From Spirochaeta sp. (lineage in GTDB: Bacteria; Spirochaetota; Spirochaetia; DSM-27196; Alkalispirochaetaceae), in assembly GCA_007117185.1 (NCBI GenBank), contig SKHA01000306.1:1-14299 (forward strand): a DNA stretch of 14,299 nt, read 5' to 3'. Positions 1 to 6,587 of the stretch are shown piece by piece. How positions within the stretch are numbered: the stretch's first letter is position 1; each line of letters opens with the position of its first letter. A program made the translations under genes and the position numbers. A model generated the notes under the pieces. That model saw nothing but the letters and a program-made list of their open reading frames with translations. It did no database searches and had not been told where the DNA came from.

Positions 1-507
1 ACTTCAAGCGCCGCCGGCATCATCTCTCACTTCTCCGAGCGGACGGAACAGATTCTGGTGGGTATCCACGAGAATGACGCATCGTTCATTGGACCTGACG
101 GAGCCGCCCGTAATCGCGACCTCTTCGGACATTTTGGAGAACCGGGTCTTGCGGCAATGGAGACCTTCGGAACGACCCTTCCGGAAGCGGACTTCTTCTT
201 CAAGGATGGTGAAATCATTCCCAACACGGATCTGACTGTCATTCTCGCCGCAGGACACAGCCCCGGAAGCTCCTGCTTTTACAGCGAGACCCGTCAGGCC
301 CTCTTTACCGGGGATGTGCTCTTCTTCAACACCATCGGCAGGACGGATTTTCCGGAAGGCGATAACGAGGTTGTCCTTGAAAGTGTAACCGGCAAATTGT
401 TTGAGCTGCCCCCGGAAACTCGGGTATTTCCTGGGCACGGCCCGCTGACCACCATAGAACGGGAAGTGAAAAACAACCCGATGGTCAGCGAAGGGTCAAC
501 GTTCTGA
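1..507 (+). CDS. MBL-fold metallo-hydrolase, glyoxalase II/YcbL-like (5' end missing)
   Basis: Frame 1 is open from the first base to TGA at 505-507, giving the last 168 residues of a metallo-beta-lactamase-fold hydrolase. Visible metal-site motifs are GHSPGSS (His at partial residue 86), FTGDVLF (Asp 105) and FPGHGP (His 146). The segment IGRTDFPEGD and the Pro-Gly-His-Gly-Pro ending are typical of the glyoxalase II-like/YcbL subgroup, which hydrolyses thioesters such as S-lactoylglutathione. The first metal motif (HxHxDH) should lie just upstream of the window; the opening residues TSSAAGI fit the stretch that follows it. The true start cannot be seen. The gene converges on the minus-strand gene at 523, with only 15 bp between them. 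Family assignment is strong; the substrate is inference, and a thiol other than glutathione is possible. Confidence 0.9.
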   Translation, partial: TSSAAGIISHFSERTEQILVGIHENDASFIGPDGAARNRDLFGHFGEPGLAAMETFGTTLPEADFFFKDGEIIPNTDLTVILAAGHSPGSSCFYSETRQALFTGDVLFFNTIGRTDFPEGDNEVVLESVTGKLFELPPETRVFPGHGPLTTIEREVKNNPMVSEGSTF

Positions 508-522
508 CCGGCTGCCCGCCGT

Positions 523-900
523 TCAGACAGCGATATCCAGTAACAACCCTTCGGTAACTCCAGGAATGGAGTACCCCTGACTCAGTCGTTCGTCCAGTTC
601 AAACGCAACTTCTTCGAGCAGCTCCTCGTGTAGTTCAAGGAGCGTCTGCTCCCCGGTCTGATCCGTCGACATCGCCTCGGCAGTACCCCGGATTCGGGCA
701 ATCAGCGCGTCAATAGCCCTGATACGGGCCAGAGAATACCCGCCGTCTCCACTTTGGGGGACACCGGTAACGTTCTCCAGCCGGGTGTAGGCAGAGCCGC
801 TGAGAGGAATCGATACCGGCCGCTGCGATACCCGGGCGCTGACGATATCGGTGATGGGAACTGTCCCGTTCTGTGGTATGGAAAAATGCTGTATGTCCAA
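523..900 (-). CDS. Hypothetical protein, TTG start, downstream of dksA-like gene
   Basis: This 125-residue protein is not one I recognise. The start is TTG at 898-900, supported by a GGAGGG ribosome binding site 7 bases upstream (908-913); there is no competing ATG near the N-terminus. It has no signal peptide, membrane segment or cysteine. The first 60 residues are Ser/Pro/Gly-rich and probably extended. Residues about 57-110 look helical, with a strongly acidic Glu/Leu run (LELHEELLEEVAFELDERL) that could form an amphipathic helix or short coiled coil. It lies 54 bp downstream of the dksA-like gene on the same strand with no terminator between, so co-transcription is likely. I infer no function; the helical part could be a protein-interaction surface. 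Confidence 0.75.
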   Translation of the reverse strand: MDIQHFSIPQNGTVPITDIVSARVSQRPVSIPLSGSAYTRLENVTGVPQSGDGGYSLARIRAIDALIARIRGTAEAMSTDQTGEQTLLELHEELLEEVAFELDERLSQGYSIPGVTEGLLLDIAV

Positions 901-907
901 ACCGATA

Positions 908-913
908 CCCTCC
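908..913 (-). promoter_or_regulatory. Ribosome binding site deciding a TTG start
   Basis: On the minus strand the bases read GGAGGG and sit 7 bases before the TTG at 898-900. This near-perfect Shine-Dalgarno at ideal distance is the reason for choosing TTG as the start of the hypothetical gene. Confidence 0.75.
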
Positions 914-954
914 GTTGAGAATATCGGTCGAAGTATCGGTTCGGATAAGTCGGT

Positions 955-1311
955 TTAGCGGTTTCTGCGCTCGATCTCCGACTGGTATTCCACCCGGTAT
1001 AACGCATACGGGATCGCTTCCAGCCGCTCTTCAGGGATCGCTTTACCGCTCTTGAGGCAGATTCCGTACTTACCGTTCTCTATTCTCACCAATGCGGACT
1101 CTATGAGGCGCAGTTTCTTCAGTTCCTGTGCACCCAATGCGCTGAGCAGCTTTTTGTCAATATCATTGCTGGCGACATCGACAAGATCCTTGGTGTCACT
1201 GGAACTGGCCATGGAACGAAACTCTTCATCCTCCGCAACCAGCTGATCAATTATCTCGCGGCGCATCTCGTCAAGTTTCTTCTTCATCTGAGCAACAAAA
1301 TTCTCGTCCAT
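955..1311 (-). CDS. TraR/DksA-family protein with degenerate zinc finger
   Basis: A 118-residue protein with the DksA/TraR layout: an N-terminal coiled coil (about residues 1-75) and a C-terminal globular end matching the family pattern GxYGIC..GK.IP..RLEA.P.A. The coiled-coil tip carries DLVDVA (residues 42-47), which fits the DxxDxA motif that DksA inserts into the RNA polymerase secondary channel. Only one of the four zinc cysteines remains (Cys85); the other three positions are Ser88, Arg106 and Tyr109, so classical zinc binding is lost. The start is ATG at 1309-1311 with GGAGG five bases upstream. A good sigma70-type promoter lies at 1342-1369, divergent from infA. By family, it probably modulates RNA polymerase during stress or starvation; activity without zinc is inference, though zinc-independent DksA paralogues are known elsewhere. 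Confidence 0.88.
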   Translation of the reverse strand: MDENFVAQMKKKLDEMRREIIDQLVAEDEEFRSMASSSDTKDLVDVASNDIDKKLLSALGAQELKKLRLIESALVRIENGKYGICLKSGKAIPEERLEAIPYALYRVEYQSEIERRNR

Positions 1312-1341
1312 AGGTCCCTCCGGAAGCCAAAAGTCTCCCGA

Positions 1342-1369
1342 AATATATGGAGAAACACAAAAAAGTCAA
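1342..1369 (-). promoter_or_regulatory. Promoter for dksA-like gene
   Basis: On the minus strand a TTGACT -35 box (1364-1369) is separated by 16 bp from a TATATT -10 box (1342-1347). The predicted leader to the ATG at 1311 is roughly 25 bases and contains the ribosome binding site. A T-rich spacer fits a sigma70-type promoter. The call is from sequence only. Confidence 0.7.
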
Positions 1370-1383
1370 CCCCTGATACCAGA

Positions 1384-1412
1384 TTGACAGAGGTTGGCGT
1401 TGCGCATACGAT
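1384..1412 (+). promoter_or_regulatory. Promoter for infA
   Basis: A perfect TTGACA -35 box (1384-1389) lies exactly 17 bp from TACGAT (1407-1412), which matches four of six -10 consensus bases. The start of transcription would fall near 1418-1420, right at the ribosome binding site, giving a very short leader. This is the only good promoter in the 118-bp divergent spacer for the plus strand. Confidence 0.6.
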
Positions 1413-1417
1413 ACCAC

Positions 1418-1424
1418 AAAGGAG
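1418..1424 (+). promoter_or_regulatory. Ribosome binding site deciding the infA GTG start
   Basis: AAAGGAG sits 5 bases before GTG at 1430-1432. It fixes the IF-1 start at this GTG, since the longer reading from TTG at 1394 would include the promoter and 12 residues foreign to IF-1. Confidence 0.85.
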
Positions 1425-1429
1425 AAACT

Positions 1430-1648
1430 GTGGCGAAAGAAGAAGCGATAGAAGTAGAAGGTGTGGTCAAGGAATCTCTGCCCAACACGATGTTTCGTGT
1501 TGAACTCAAGAACGGGCATGTGATTCTCACGCACCTTTCCGGAAAGATGCGCAAGCACTACATCCGCATCGTGCCGGGAGACCGCGTCAAGGTAGCTCTG
1601 TCACCGTATGACCTTACCCGCGGCCGGATTATCTATCGCGAGCGCTGA
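1430..1648 (+). CDS. infA: Translation initiation factor IF-1
   Basis: The 72-residue product has exactly the usual IF-1 length. It begins with the canonical AKEEAIEVEG after a GTG start and continues through the S1-type OB-fold signatures FRVELKNGH, HLSGKMRK, YIRIVPGDRV and the C-terminal YDLTRGRI. IF-1 binds the A site of the 30S subunit and acts with IF-2 and IF-3 in start-codon selection. The AAAGGAG at 1418-1424 supports the GTG start. The gene stands alone, with its own promoter at 1384-1412. Its last 16 bases overlap the end of the convergent Smr-domain gene, so there is no room for a terminator between them. Identification is very secure. Confidence 0.97.
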   Translation: MAKEEAIEVEGVVKESLPNTMFRVELKNGHVILTHLSGKMRKHYIRIVPGDRVKVALSPYDLTRGRIIYRER

Positions 1649-2019
1649 CGCAGTATAGCCCAGGTTGCTCCACTCCCGCCTTCGCGAATACCCGGGGTGC
1701 CCGTTGGTCCAACAGATGGGTGTCTTTCGAGAAACTCCCTGGTGAAGTTTCGCAGGGTGGCGTCTCCTTCACCGTGACTCCCCTTCCCGTGTATAACCAG
1801 CACCTTTCGTATCCCCTCGGCGCGGGCTCGTGTCAGGAACAACTCAAGTTCCGTCTGGGCCTGTTCACGGGTCATCCCGTGAAGGTCGATCGTCTGTTCT
1901 ACCGGAAGATTTCGCGGGGAGACGCGATGGACTGACTGCTCCTGCGAGACCTGATCCCGCTCCGGATCCGGAACCGGCGGATACCGCTCCAGATAGCTGC
2001 TCATGGGATGATCATTCAC
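1633..2019 (-). CDS. Smr-domain protein
   Basis: A 128-residue protein: about 40 residues of Pro/Arg-rich, likely disordered N-terminus, followed by a single Smr domain. Domain landmarks are DLHGMT (45-50), the VLVIHGKGSHGEG loop (74-86) with TLR after it, and the ending GGSGATWAIL (114-123). Smr domains bind nucleic acid and many act as nucleases; stand-alone bacterial versions are linked to RNA cleavage at stalled ribosomes. The start is GTG at 2017-2019, which overlaps the TGA of the batD fusion as GTGA; AAGGAG (2027-2032) lies 7 bases upstream inside batD. An ATG five codons later lacks such a site. It is the last gene of the Bat run and overlaps infA tail to tail by 16 bp. Confidence 0.9.
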   Translation of the reverse strand: MNDHPMSSYLERYPPVPDPERDQVSQEQSVHRVSPRNLPVEQTIDLHGMTREQAQTELELFLTRARAEGIRKVLVIHGKGSHGEGDATLRNFTREFLERHPSVGPTGTPGIREGGSGATWAILRQRSR

Positions 2020-3980
2020 GGTGTTGCTCCTTCATACCAGATCGCACGAACAGGGACCCATCCGGTGACCCCTGAAGTGGTACGGATAAGATAGAACTGG
2101 TCGTAGGACAAATCAACAATTACCGGCATTCCCGGATCCAGTTGCAACCATGGCTCCGCCGAGCTGTCTGGTATTCGACGTACCGTCACTTCCTGACGCA
2201 CCACCCCCTCGCGGACGGAAGAGAGGTTCCAGGTCCACAACGCGGCACCACCGGAGCCAATTCCGAGCATGATTATCGTCAGCAGCGAGAGCGCTCTGGC
2301 AACAGAATGGCGTAGCAGAAGAAGGACCCAGAAGAGGGTCCACAGACCAAGAAACACGAGAAAGAAGATATTCCGTTGGGGGTACCGGGGTACCGGGAGG
2401 GTCTCACCGTCGTCAATGAACCCATCCGCCCGGGCAAGAGCGGTCCTGAACTGCTCATTCCGACTGTCCAGGCGCACAGCCCGACGGAGGTGGAAACGTG
2501 TCGCCACCAGATTTCCCGCACGCAGGGAAAGAACGCCGCGATTGTAATGCAACCCGGGATGTGTTTGATGATCCTGGATCTCAAGATCGTAGAGGACTGC
2601 AGCCACGTCGTAGCGCCCTTCCGAGATCAACTCGTCAGCTCGTCCAAGCCGGACAGTATTCAGCACGGGAAACAACGACGCAGAAACGAGAAACACCAGA
2701 GCAGTCAGCGTGGCCGCTTTCCCGGACGCGCGACGTCGACTCCCTCGAACCGAAAGAAGAGTCACCACGGAAAAGACCACCGGGCCGGCCAAAAACAGAA
2801 ACCACGGCCAGCGCAGTTCAGTCAGGCTGAACCAGCGCAGCCTTTTCAGTTGCTCTACCGTGAGCAGGGAAAGGTCAGGAATCGAGGCTGCCGCCACCCC
2901 CTCTCCGGGATCGCTGGCTACGGTAATGCGAAACGTGCGGGCAGGCTCAGTCTCCACAGCGCCCGTCCGGGAGTTCAGAAAGGAAAAGCTGTCTATTCGG
3001 ACCGTGCCTGCATCGACATTCTCCTCCGCCTGAAAACGCACTCTCCGTTCACGCACCCCCCGGTAGCCGGACAGAGTTGTCACATCCGGAGAGACAGTCA
3101 ACGAGTCGCTTTGATCAACCAGGGTCAGCCCCTGAAAGGTCACTTCCGGGGGGTCCAGGACGGGAAGATTTCCGGCACCGCTGATCTCTATGACCAACTC
3201 TCCTGTCTCACCGGAAACCAGTTCCAGAAGGTCCAGCTCATTGTACACAGTGAAGCTGCCTACAGCGCCGCTCCGTGCGATCTGCGGCGGCAGTTCTCGC
3301 GGCGTAATTGTCAGAGCAGGAGCGGTGACAGTCATCCCCCGGGCATCCACCTGAGCGGCGGGAATGGAAACCTCACCGGTGGAAGTGGGCGTGAATATGA
3401 ACGCAGCAACGGGAATTGTGAACAGATCAACCCCCGCTACCATGTTTGAACTCACGCTGCCGAAACCGCTGACCTCTTCGAAGAGCCCCGCCGGTGGGGC
3501 CCGAAAGGAGACCGAGTCGGGAAAGGTGAAACTGTCGATTTTCGTGATCTCCAGCAGCACCGGAATACTCTGCCCTACGTAGACCGGGTCAGAGAGAGCA
3601 CGCCACCGGGCACTGAACGGTACCGGGGCCCCCCGGGAGGGAGCCACTTCCAGCAACGTTTCCGATACCATCTGAACCTCACCACCATCGATGACCACCT
3701 CGATCGGCGGAATCACGTAGCGACCGGGAACGCGGGAGGAGACCTCGATTCGCACCTCCTGCAGGAAGCCGAAACGGGTGACCACCACCGGAACGGGTGT
3801 GACAGTTAACTCCGGCGGTAAAGGCGGGAGAATCAGCTCGATGTTGGTTGGCGCCGGTCTGTCAAACTCGAGGAGGATGGAGACTGTCTCGCCTGCCAGG
3901 GCAGAGAGTCGGCGTTCCTGGGCACCGACGTTCAGCGCCACCAGAATACCGATTACCGCCGCAAAAACACGTTTGTTCAT
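2016..3980 (-). CDS. batD: BatD-family protein fused to a BatE-like TPR/SH3 region
   Basis: A 654-residue membrane protein. Residues 1-20 form a signal peptide with likely cleavage after VGA. Residues about 22-360 are a periplasmic BatD-type ectodomain of repeated beta-sandwich character, including DPVYVGQSIPV (131-141), GEVSIPAAQVD and GSFTV. Membrane segments follow at about 391-411 and 422-441, then a TPR-like stretch (about 444-505, with YNRGVLSLRAGN), two more membrane segments (537-556 and 561-583), and a C-terminal SH3b-like module (about 592-650) ending TGWVPVRAIW. BatD and the TPR/SH3 protein BatE are usually separate genes in Bat operons; here they are one reading frame. The start is ATG at 3978-3980, overlapping the upstream TGA as TGATG, with AGGA six bases before it. 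The longer frame to 4031 only reads through the upstream gene. BatD is known as an oxygen-tolerance-associated envelope protein; its exact role is unknown. Confidence 0.88.
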   Translation of the reverse strand: MNKRVFAAVIGILVALNVGAQERRLSALAGETVSILLEFDRPAPTNIELILPPLPPELTVTPVPVVVTRFGFLQEVRIEVSSRVPGRYVIPPIEVVIDGGEVQMVSETLLEVAPSRGAPVPFSARWRALSDPVYVGQSIPVLLEITKIDSFTFPDSVSFRAPPAGLFEEVSGFGSVSSNMVAGVDLFTIPVAAFIFTPTSTGEVSIPAAQVDARGMTVTAPALTITPRELPPQIARSGAVGSFTVYNELDLLELVSGETGELVIEISGAGNLPVLDPPEVTFQGLTLVDQSDSLTVSPDVTTLSGYRGVRERRVRFQAEENVDAGTVRIDSFSFLNSRTGAVETEPARTFRITVASDPGEGVAAASIPDLSLLTVEQLKRLRWFSLTELRWPWFLFLAGPVVFSVVTLLSVRGSRRRASGKAATLTALVFLVSASLFPVLNTVRLGRADELISEGRYDVAAVLYDLEIQDHQTHPGLHYNRGVLSLRAGNLVATRFHLRRAVRLDSRNEQFRTALARADGFIDDGETLPVPRYPQRNIFFLVFLGLWTLFWVLLLLRHSVARALSLLTIIMLGIGSGGAALWTWNLSSVREGVVRQEVTVRRIPDSSAEPWLQLDPGMPVIVDLSYDQFYLIRTTSGVTGWVPVRAIWYEGATP

Positions 3981-4603
3981 CACCAGTCCTGTGTAAGAGG
4001 GTCCACCGTTTCTTCGACGTTGGCTCGCCAACGCTGTTCTTCCCGTCGGCGCATATAGTCAAGCATCCGATTGGCCGTCCCACTGTCCAGAAGGTCTTCA
4101 CCCGGGGCTCCCGGAGTACTCCCTCCAGGGGTGGAAGACTGCCCCCCCGCCGGTCCGGTAAGCTCCGTTTCCGCGAAGAGGCGTTCCAGGGTCATTTCCA
4201 TATTACGTTTCGCTGCGATGTGACCGGGCTGCAGTTCAAGGGCCAGACGAAACTGCTGGAACGCCTCCCGGTATCGTCCCTGTTCGAAGAAGAATACCCC
4301 GCGGTTGAAGGATGCCCGAAAGAGCAGTTCCTGATCGTTGGAGTTTCTTGCGAAGTCCCAGCGTTCCAGCGCCGCGTTTGATTCACCAAGAAAGTGGTAA
4401 ATGTTTCCCAGGTTGTAGGCGATCCAGTGCTGGAAGAACCCGTCTTCCTGAGCTCGCAGATAATCAACAATCGCCGGTTGATAGTCCCCTCGGCTGACGT
4501 TGTAGTTCGCTCGTATGGTTCGCAGATGTGGTACGTAGGCGTTACAGCTGCCCAGTACAACCACCAGCACCGCTGACGCCACCACGGCTCCTGTTCGTTT
4601 CAT
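3980..4603 (-). CDS. batC: TPR-repeat lipoprotein, BatC-like
   Basis: A 207-residue lipoprotein: a Lys/Arg start, a hydrophobic stretch and the lipobox LGSC with Cys20. About three tetratricopeptide repeats follow (roughly residues 33-135), seen in AYNLGNIYHFLGESNAALERW and FNRGVFFFEQGRYREAFQQF. Then come a Gly/Ser/Pro linker (about 147-170) and a charged helical end (LDYMRRREEQRW) like that of BatC proteins. TPRs bind protein partners; with BatA and BatB it would form a membrane-anchored complex on the outer face of the inner membrane. The ATG overlaps the batB TGA as ATGA (4600-4603), and GAGGTG lies just upstream. The family is clear at TPR level; the BatC name rests mainly on gene order and the C-terminal tail. 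Confidence 0.85.
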   Translation of the reverse strand: MKRTGAVVASAVLVVVLGSCNAYVPHLRTIRANYNVSRGDYQPAIVDYLRAQEDGFFQHWIAYNLGNIYHFLGESNAALERWDFARNSNDQELLFRASFNRGVFFFEQGRYREAFQQFRLALELQPGHIAAKRNMEMTLERLFAETELTGPAGGQSSTPGGSTPGAPGEDLLDSGTANRMLDYMRRREEQRWRANVEETVDPLTQDW

Positions 4604-5589
4604 ATCACACCTCGCCAGCGGATCGTCTGGATAAGAACCGAGAGAACCATCATGGCAAACGCGATGAGGACAAACAGGTGATAACGATCCTGGGTTACCT
4701 GCCTGAAGAGGATCATCGACGCTCGTCCGGTAGCCTGTTCAAGGTCACCCATCAGACGTTGTACCATGGTGGACTCACTCAGGTCGTAATTGCGTCCTCC
4801 CGAGTATTCGGCGATGGCGGCCATCCGCTCAGGCCGTGCCCGCACCACCACAGGATCGCCCTCGGCGGTGCGCATCACCCCGCCCTGACTTACTGGAATG
4901 GTGCCACCGGGTCCGGTACCCGCGGTGACCGTCCACACCGGCACGTCCGATTGGCGCAGCATCGACGCGGTTGTGCCGGACACCCCCTCTTCGTGGCCTC
5001 CGTCGCTGAACATCAGCACGATGCGGTGCCGGGGCGACCCCGACGGAAACGCCTGCATCGCCATCTGAAGCGCCGCATTCAGATCGGTACCTGCGGTGGT
5101 CAGCAGGGCCGGCGACAGGTTGGCCACCGCAAGATCCAGCGCAATGGGGTCATCGGTCATGGGAACAATAACTGTAGCCGCTCCCTTGAACGCCACCAGG
5201 GATGCGTGGGTATCGGAGAAGCGGGACAGGACAGCCCGAATCACCTCTCGCGAGCGGCCGAGCCGGGACGGCAGTACATCTTCAACCAGCATACTGTTTG
5301 AAACGTCCACCAGCAGAACCAGATCAAGTCCGCGTCGTTCGTCCTCAACCGACACTTCCCCCCAGCGGGGTCCGGCAACGGCAAGGATCAGCAATCCGAA
5401 GGCGGCAGTCTGCAGAATGGTAACGATAAAACTTTTGATGGTGAGCACCGCCAGAACGTCCGCTCTGCGATAGCTACCGACCATCATCGCCACGGTTCGA
5501 CGTGCGCGGATCGTGCCAAAGAGCACCACAGCTCCCAAAAGCGGCAACGAAAGCAGTAACCACAACGCTTCCGGGTACAGAAAGATCAC
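4600..5589 (-). CDS. batB: BatB, VWA-domain membrane protein
   Basis: A 329-residue protein with two N-terminal membrane segments (about 8-26 and 52-74), a von Willebrand factor A domain (about 88-285) and a C-terminal membrane segment (304-322). The metal-ion-dependent adhesion site is complete: DVSNS (Asp95, Ser97, Ser99), Thr168 in TTAGTDL and Asp196 in MFSDGGH. MoxR-type ATPases act together with such VWA proteins. The start is GTG at 5587-5589, overlapping the batA TGA as GTGA, with a modest GGGGG stretch seven bases upstream; coupling to batA probably drives initiation. Order (batA-batB-batC-batD) and topology match the Bacteroides and Leptospira Bat operons. Confidence 0.94.
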   Translation of the reverse strand: MIFLYPEALWLLLSLPLLGAVVLFGTIRARRTVAMMVGSYRRADVLAVLTIKSFIVTILQTAAFGLLILAVAGPRWGEVSVEDERRGLDLVLLVDVSNSMLVEDVLPSRLGRSREVIRAVLSRFSDTHASLVAFKGAATVIVPMTDDPIALDLAVANLSPALLTTAGTDLNAALQMAMQAFPSGSPRHRIVLMFSDGGHEEGVSGTTASMLRQSDVPVWTVTAGTGPGGTIPVSQGGVMRTAEGDPVVVRARPERMAAIAEYSGGRNYDLSESTMVQRLMGDLEQATGRASMILFRQVTQDRYHLFVLIAFAMMVLSVLIQTIRWRGVI

Positions 5590-6587
5590 GGGGCAACCCC
5601 CAGAATCAGTCGCCGAATCAACAGATCCCCCACCAGCAGGATCAGCGCCACAATCAGCAGCACCCGATGCTGTTGGTCCCGTCGGACCCGAATACGAACG
5701 CGGCGCTCGGTGGTTTCCGCAGTCCCGATCGCGTTCAGGACCGCCTCCAGGGTACCACCGCTGCCGGCCTCGAAGAACCGCCCTCCTGAACGCTCTGCCA
5801 ACGCAGCCAGACGCTGGGGATCGTAACTCTCCCGGACGGTACCCCGGTAGGTCAGGCCGTCCTCGATATTCAGAAACTCGATCTCCACCTCGGTTTCACT
5901 GCCGATGCCGATGGTGTAGACCCTGATTCCGGCCCTGGCCGCCAGTTCCACCGCCGCCTCCGGTGAGATCTCTCCGGCGTTGTTGATGCCGTCGGTGAGC
6001 AGAATGATCACCCGCTGCTCAGTCCCCTGACTCTGCAGATGCAGTGAAGCCAGGGCGATGGCCATACCGATGGCGGTACCATCGCCGTACTCCATCAGCT
6101 GCAATTGATCCAGGGTGTCAATGACCCTCTGGTGATCCAGCGTAGCCGGAACTCTCAGCGCTGCCTCCCGGGAGAAGCCAACCAGGCCAATGTGGTCACT
6201 TTCCCGCTGCTCAATGAAACGCCGAATGACTGTCCGGGCCGCATCCAGCCGGTTCCCAGGCTGAACGTCCCGGGCAGCCATCGTGGCGGACTGGTCCAGG
6301 ACGATCATGATGTCCACACCACGACTGAGAAAGACGCGTTCCCGCACCGTTCTGGTGGGACCGGCCATGGCTATGACCAGCAAGAGCATTCCACCCCAGA
6401 ACAGAACGTGGCTCAAACGCAGCAGCGCAATCATCGGTGTCAGGGGTGCCCGAAAGCGCATTCCGGCGCCGATGGTGAAGGGAAAATCGATGCGGCCCCC
6501 GCGAAAGCGCCGGAGGTGGCGCAAGTAAAAGAGAACCGGCAGGATGGAGAGGAGCAGGAGGAGGACCGGTCGGTCAAGAACCCACAT
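5586..6587 (-). CDS. batA: BatA, VWA-domain membrane protein
   Basis: A 333-residue VWA protein. Membrane segments lie at about 4-22, 55-76 and 308-328, with the VWA domain between (about 90-290). The metal-site residues are Asp98, Ser100 and Thr102 (DQSAT, where BatB has DVSNS), Thr171 in YGDGTAIG, and Asp199 in LLTDGINNAGEI, the last a signature of BatA. The start is ATG at 6585-6587 with GGGAG seven bases upstream; it overlaps the preceding gene by 14 bp. The frame stays open upstream to 6908, but those 107 residues are low-complexity read-through of the other gene in the wrong frame. It is expected to pair with BatB in the inner membrane and work with the MoxR ATPase encoded upstream. Confidence 0.94.
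   Translation of the reverse strand: MWVLDRPVLLLLLSILPVLFYLRHLRRFRGGRIDFPFTIGAGMRFRAPLTPMIALLRLSHVLFWGGMLLLVIAMAGPTRTVRERVFLSRGVDIMIVLDQSATMAARDVQPGNRLDAARTVIRRFIEQRESDHIGLVGFSREAALRVPATLDHQRVIDTLDQLQLMEYGDGTAIGMAIALASLHLQSQGTEQRVIILLTDGINNAGEISPEAAVELAARAGIRVYTIGIGSETEVEIEFLNIEDGLTYRGTVRESYDPQRLAALAERSGGRFFEAGSGGTLEAVLNAIGTAETTERRVRIRVRRDQQHRVLLIVALILLVGDLLIRRLILGVAP

Noticed and set aside
504..526. Imperfect 9-bp hairpin covering the stops of the two convergent genes as a possible terminator
   Set aside because: One mismatch in the stem and no T-run on either side; it could help transcription stop, but I cannot support a terminator call.
1394..1429. Longer IF-1 from a TTG
   Set aside because: It would translate the promoter -10 box and the ribosome binding site; the GTG at 1430 gives the standard 72-residue protein.
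2376..3449. A 357-codon open frame on the plus strand, antisense to the batD fusion
   Set aside because: It lies wholly inside a well-supported gene on the other strand, has low-complexity Arg/Ser/Pro/Gly-rich composition, no recognisable domain and no good ribosome binding site. Such frames are common opposite GC-rich genes.
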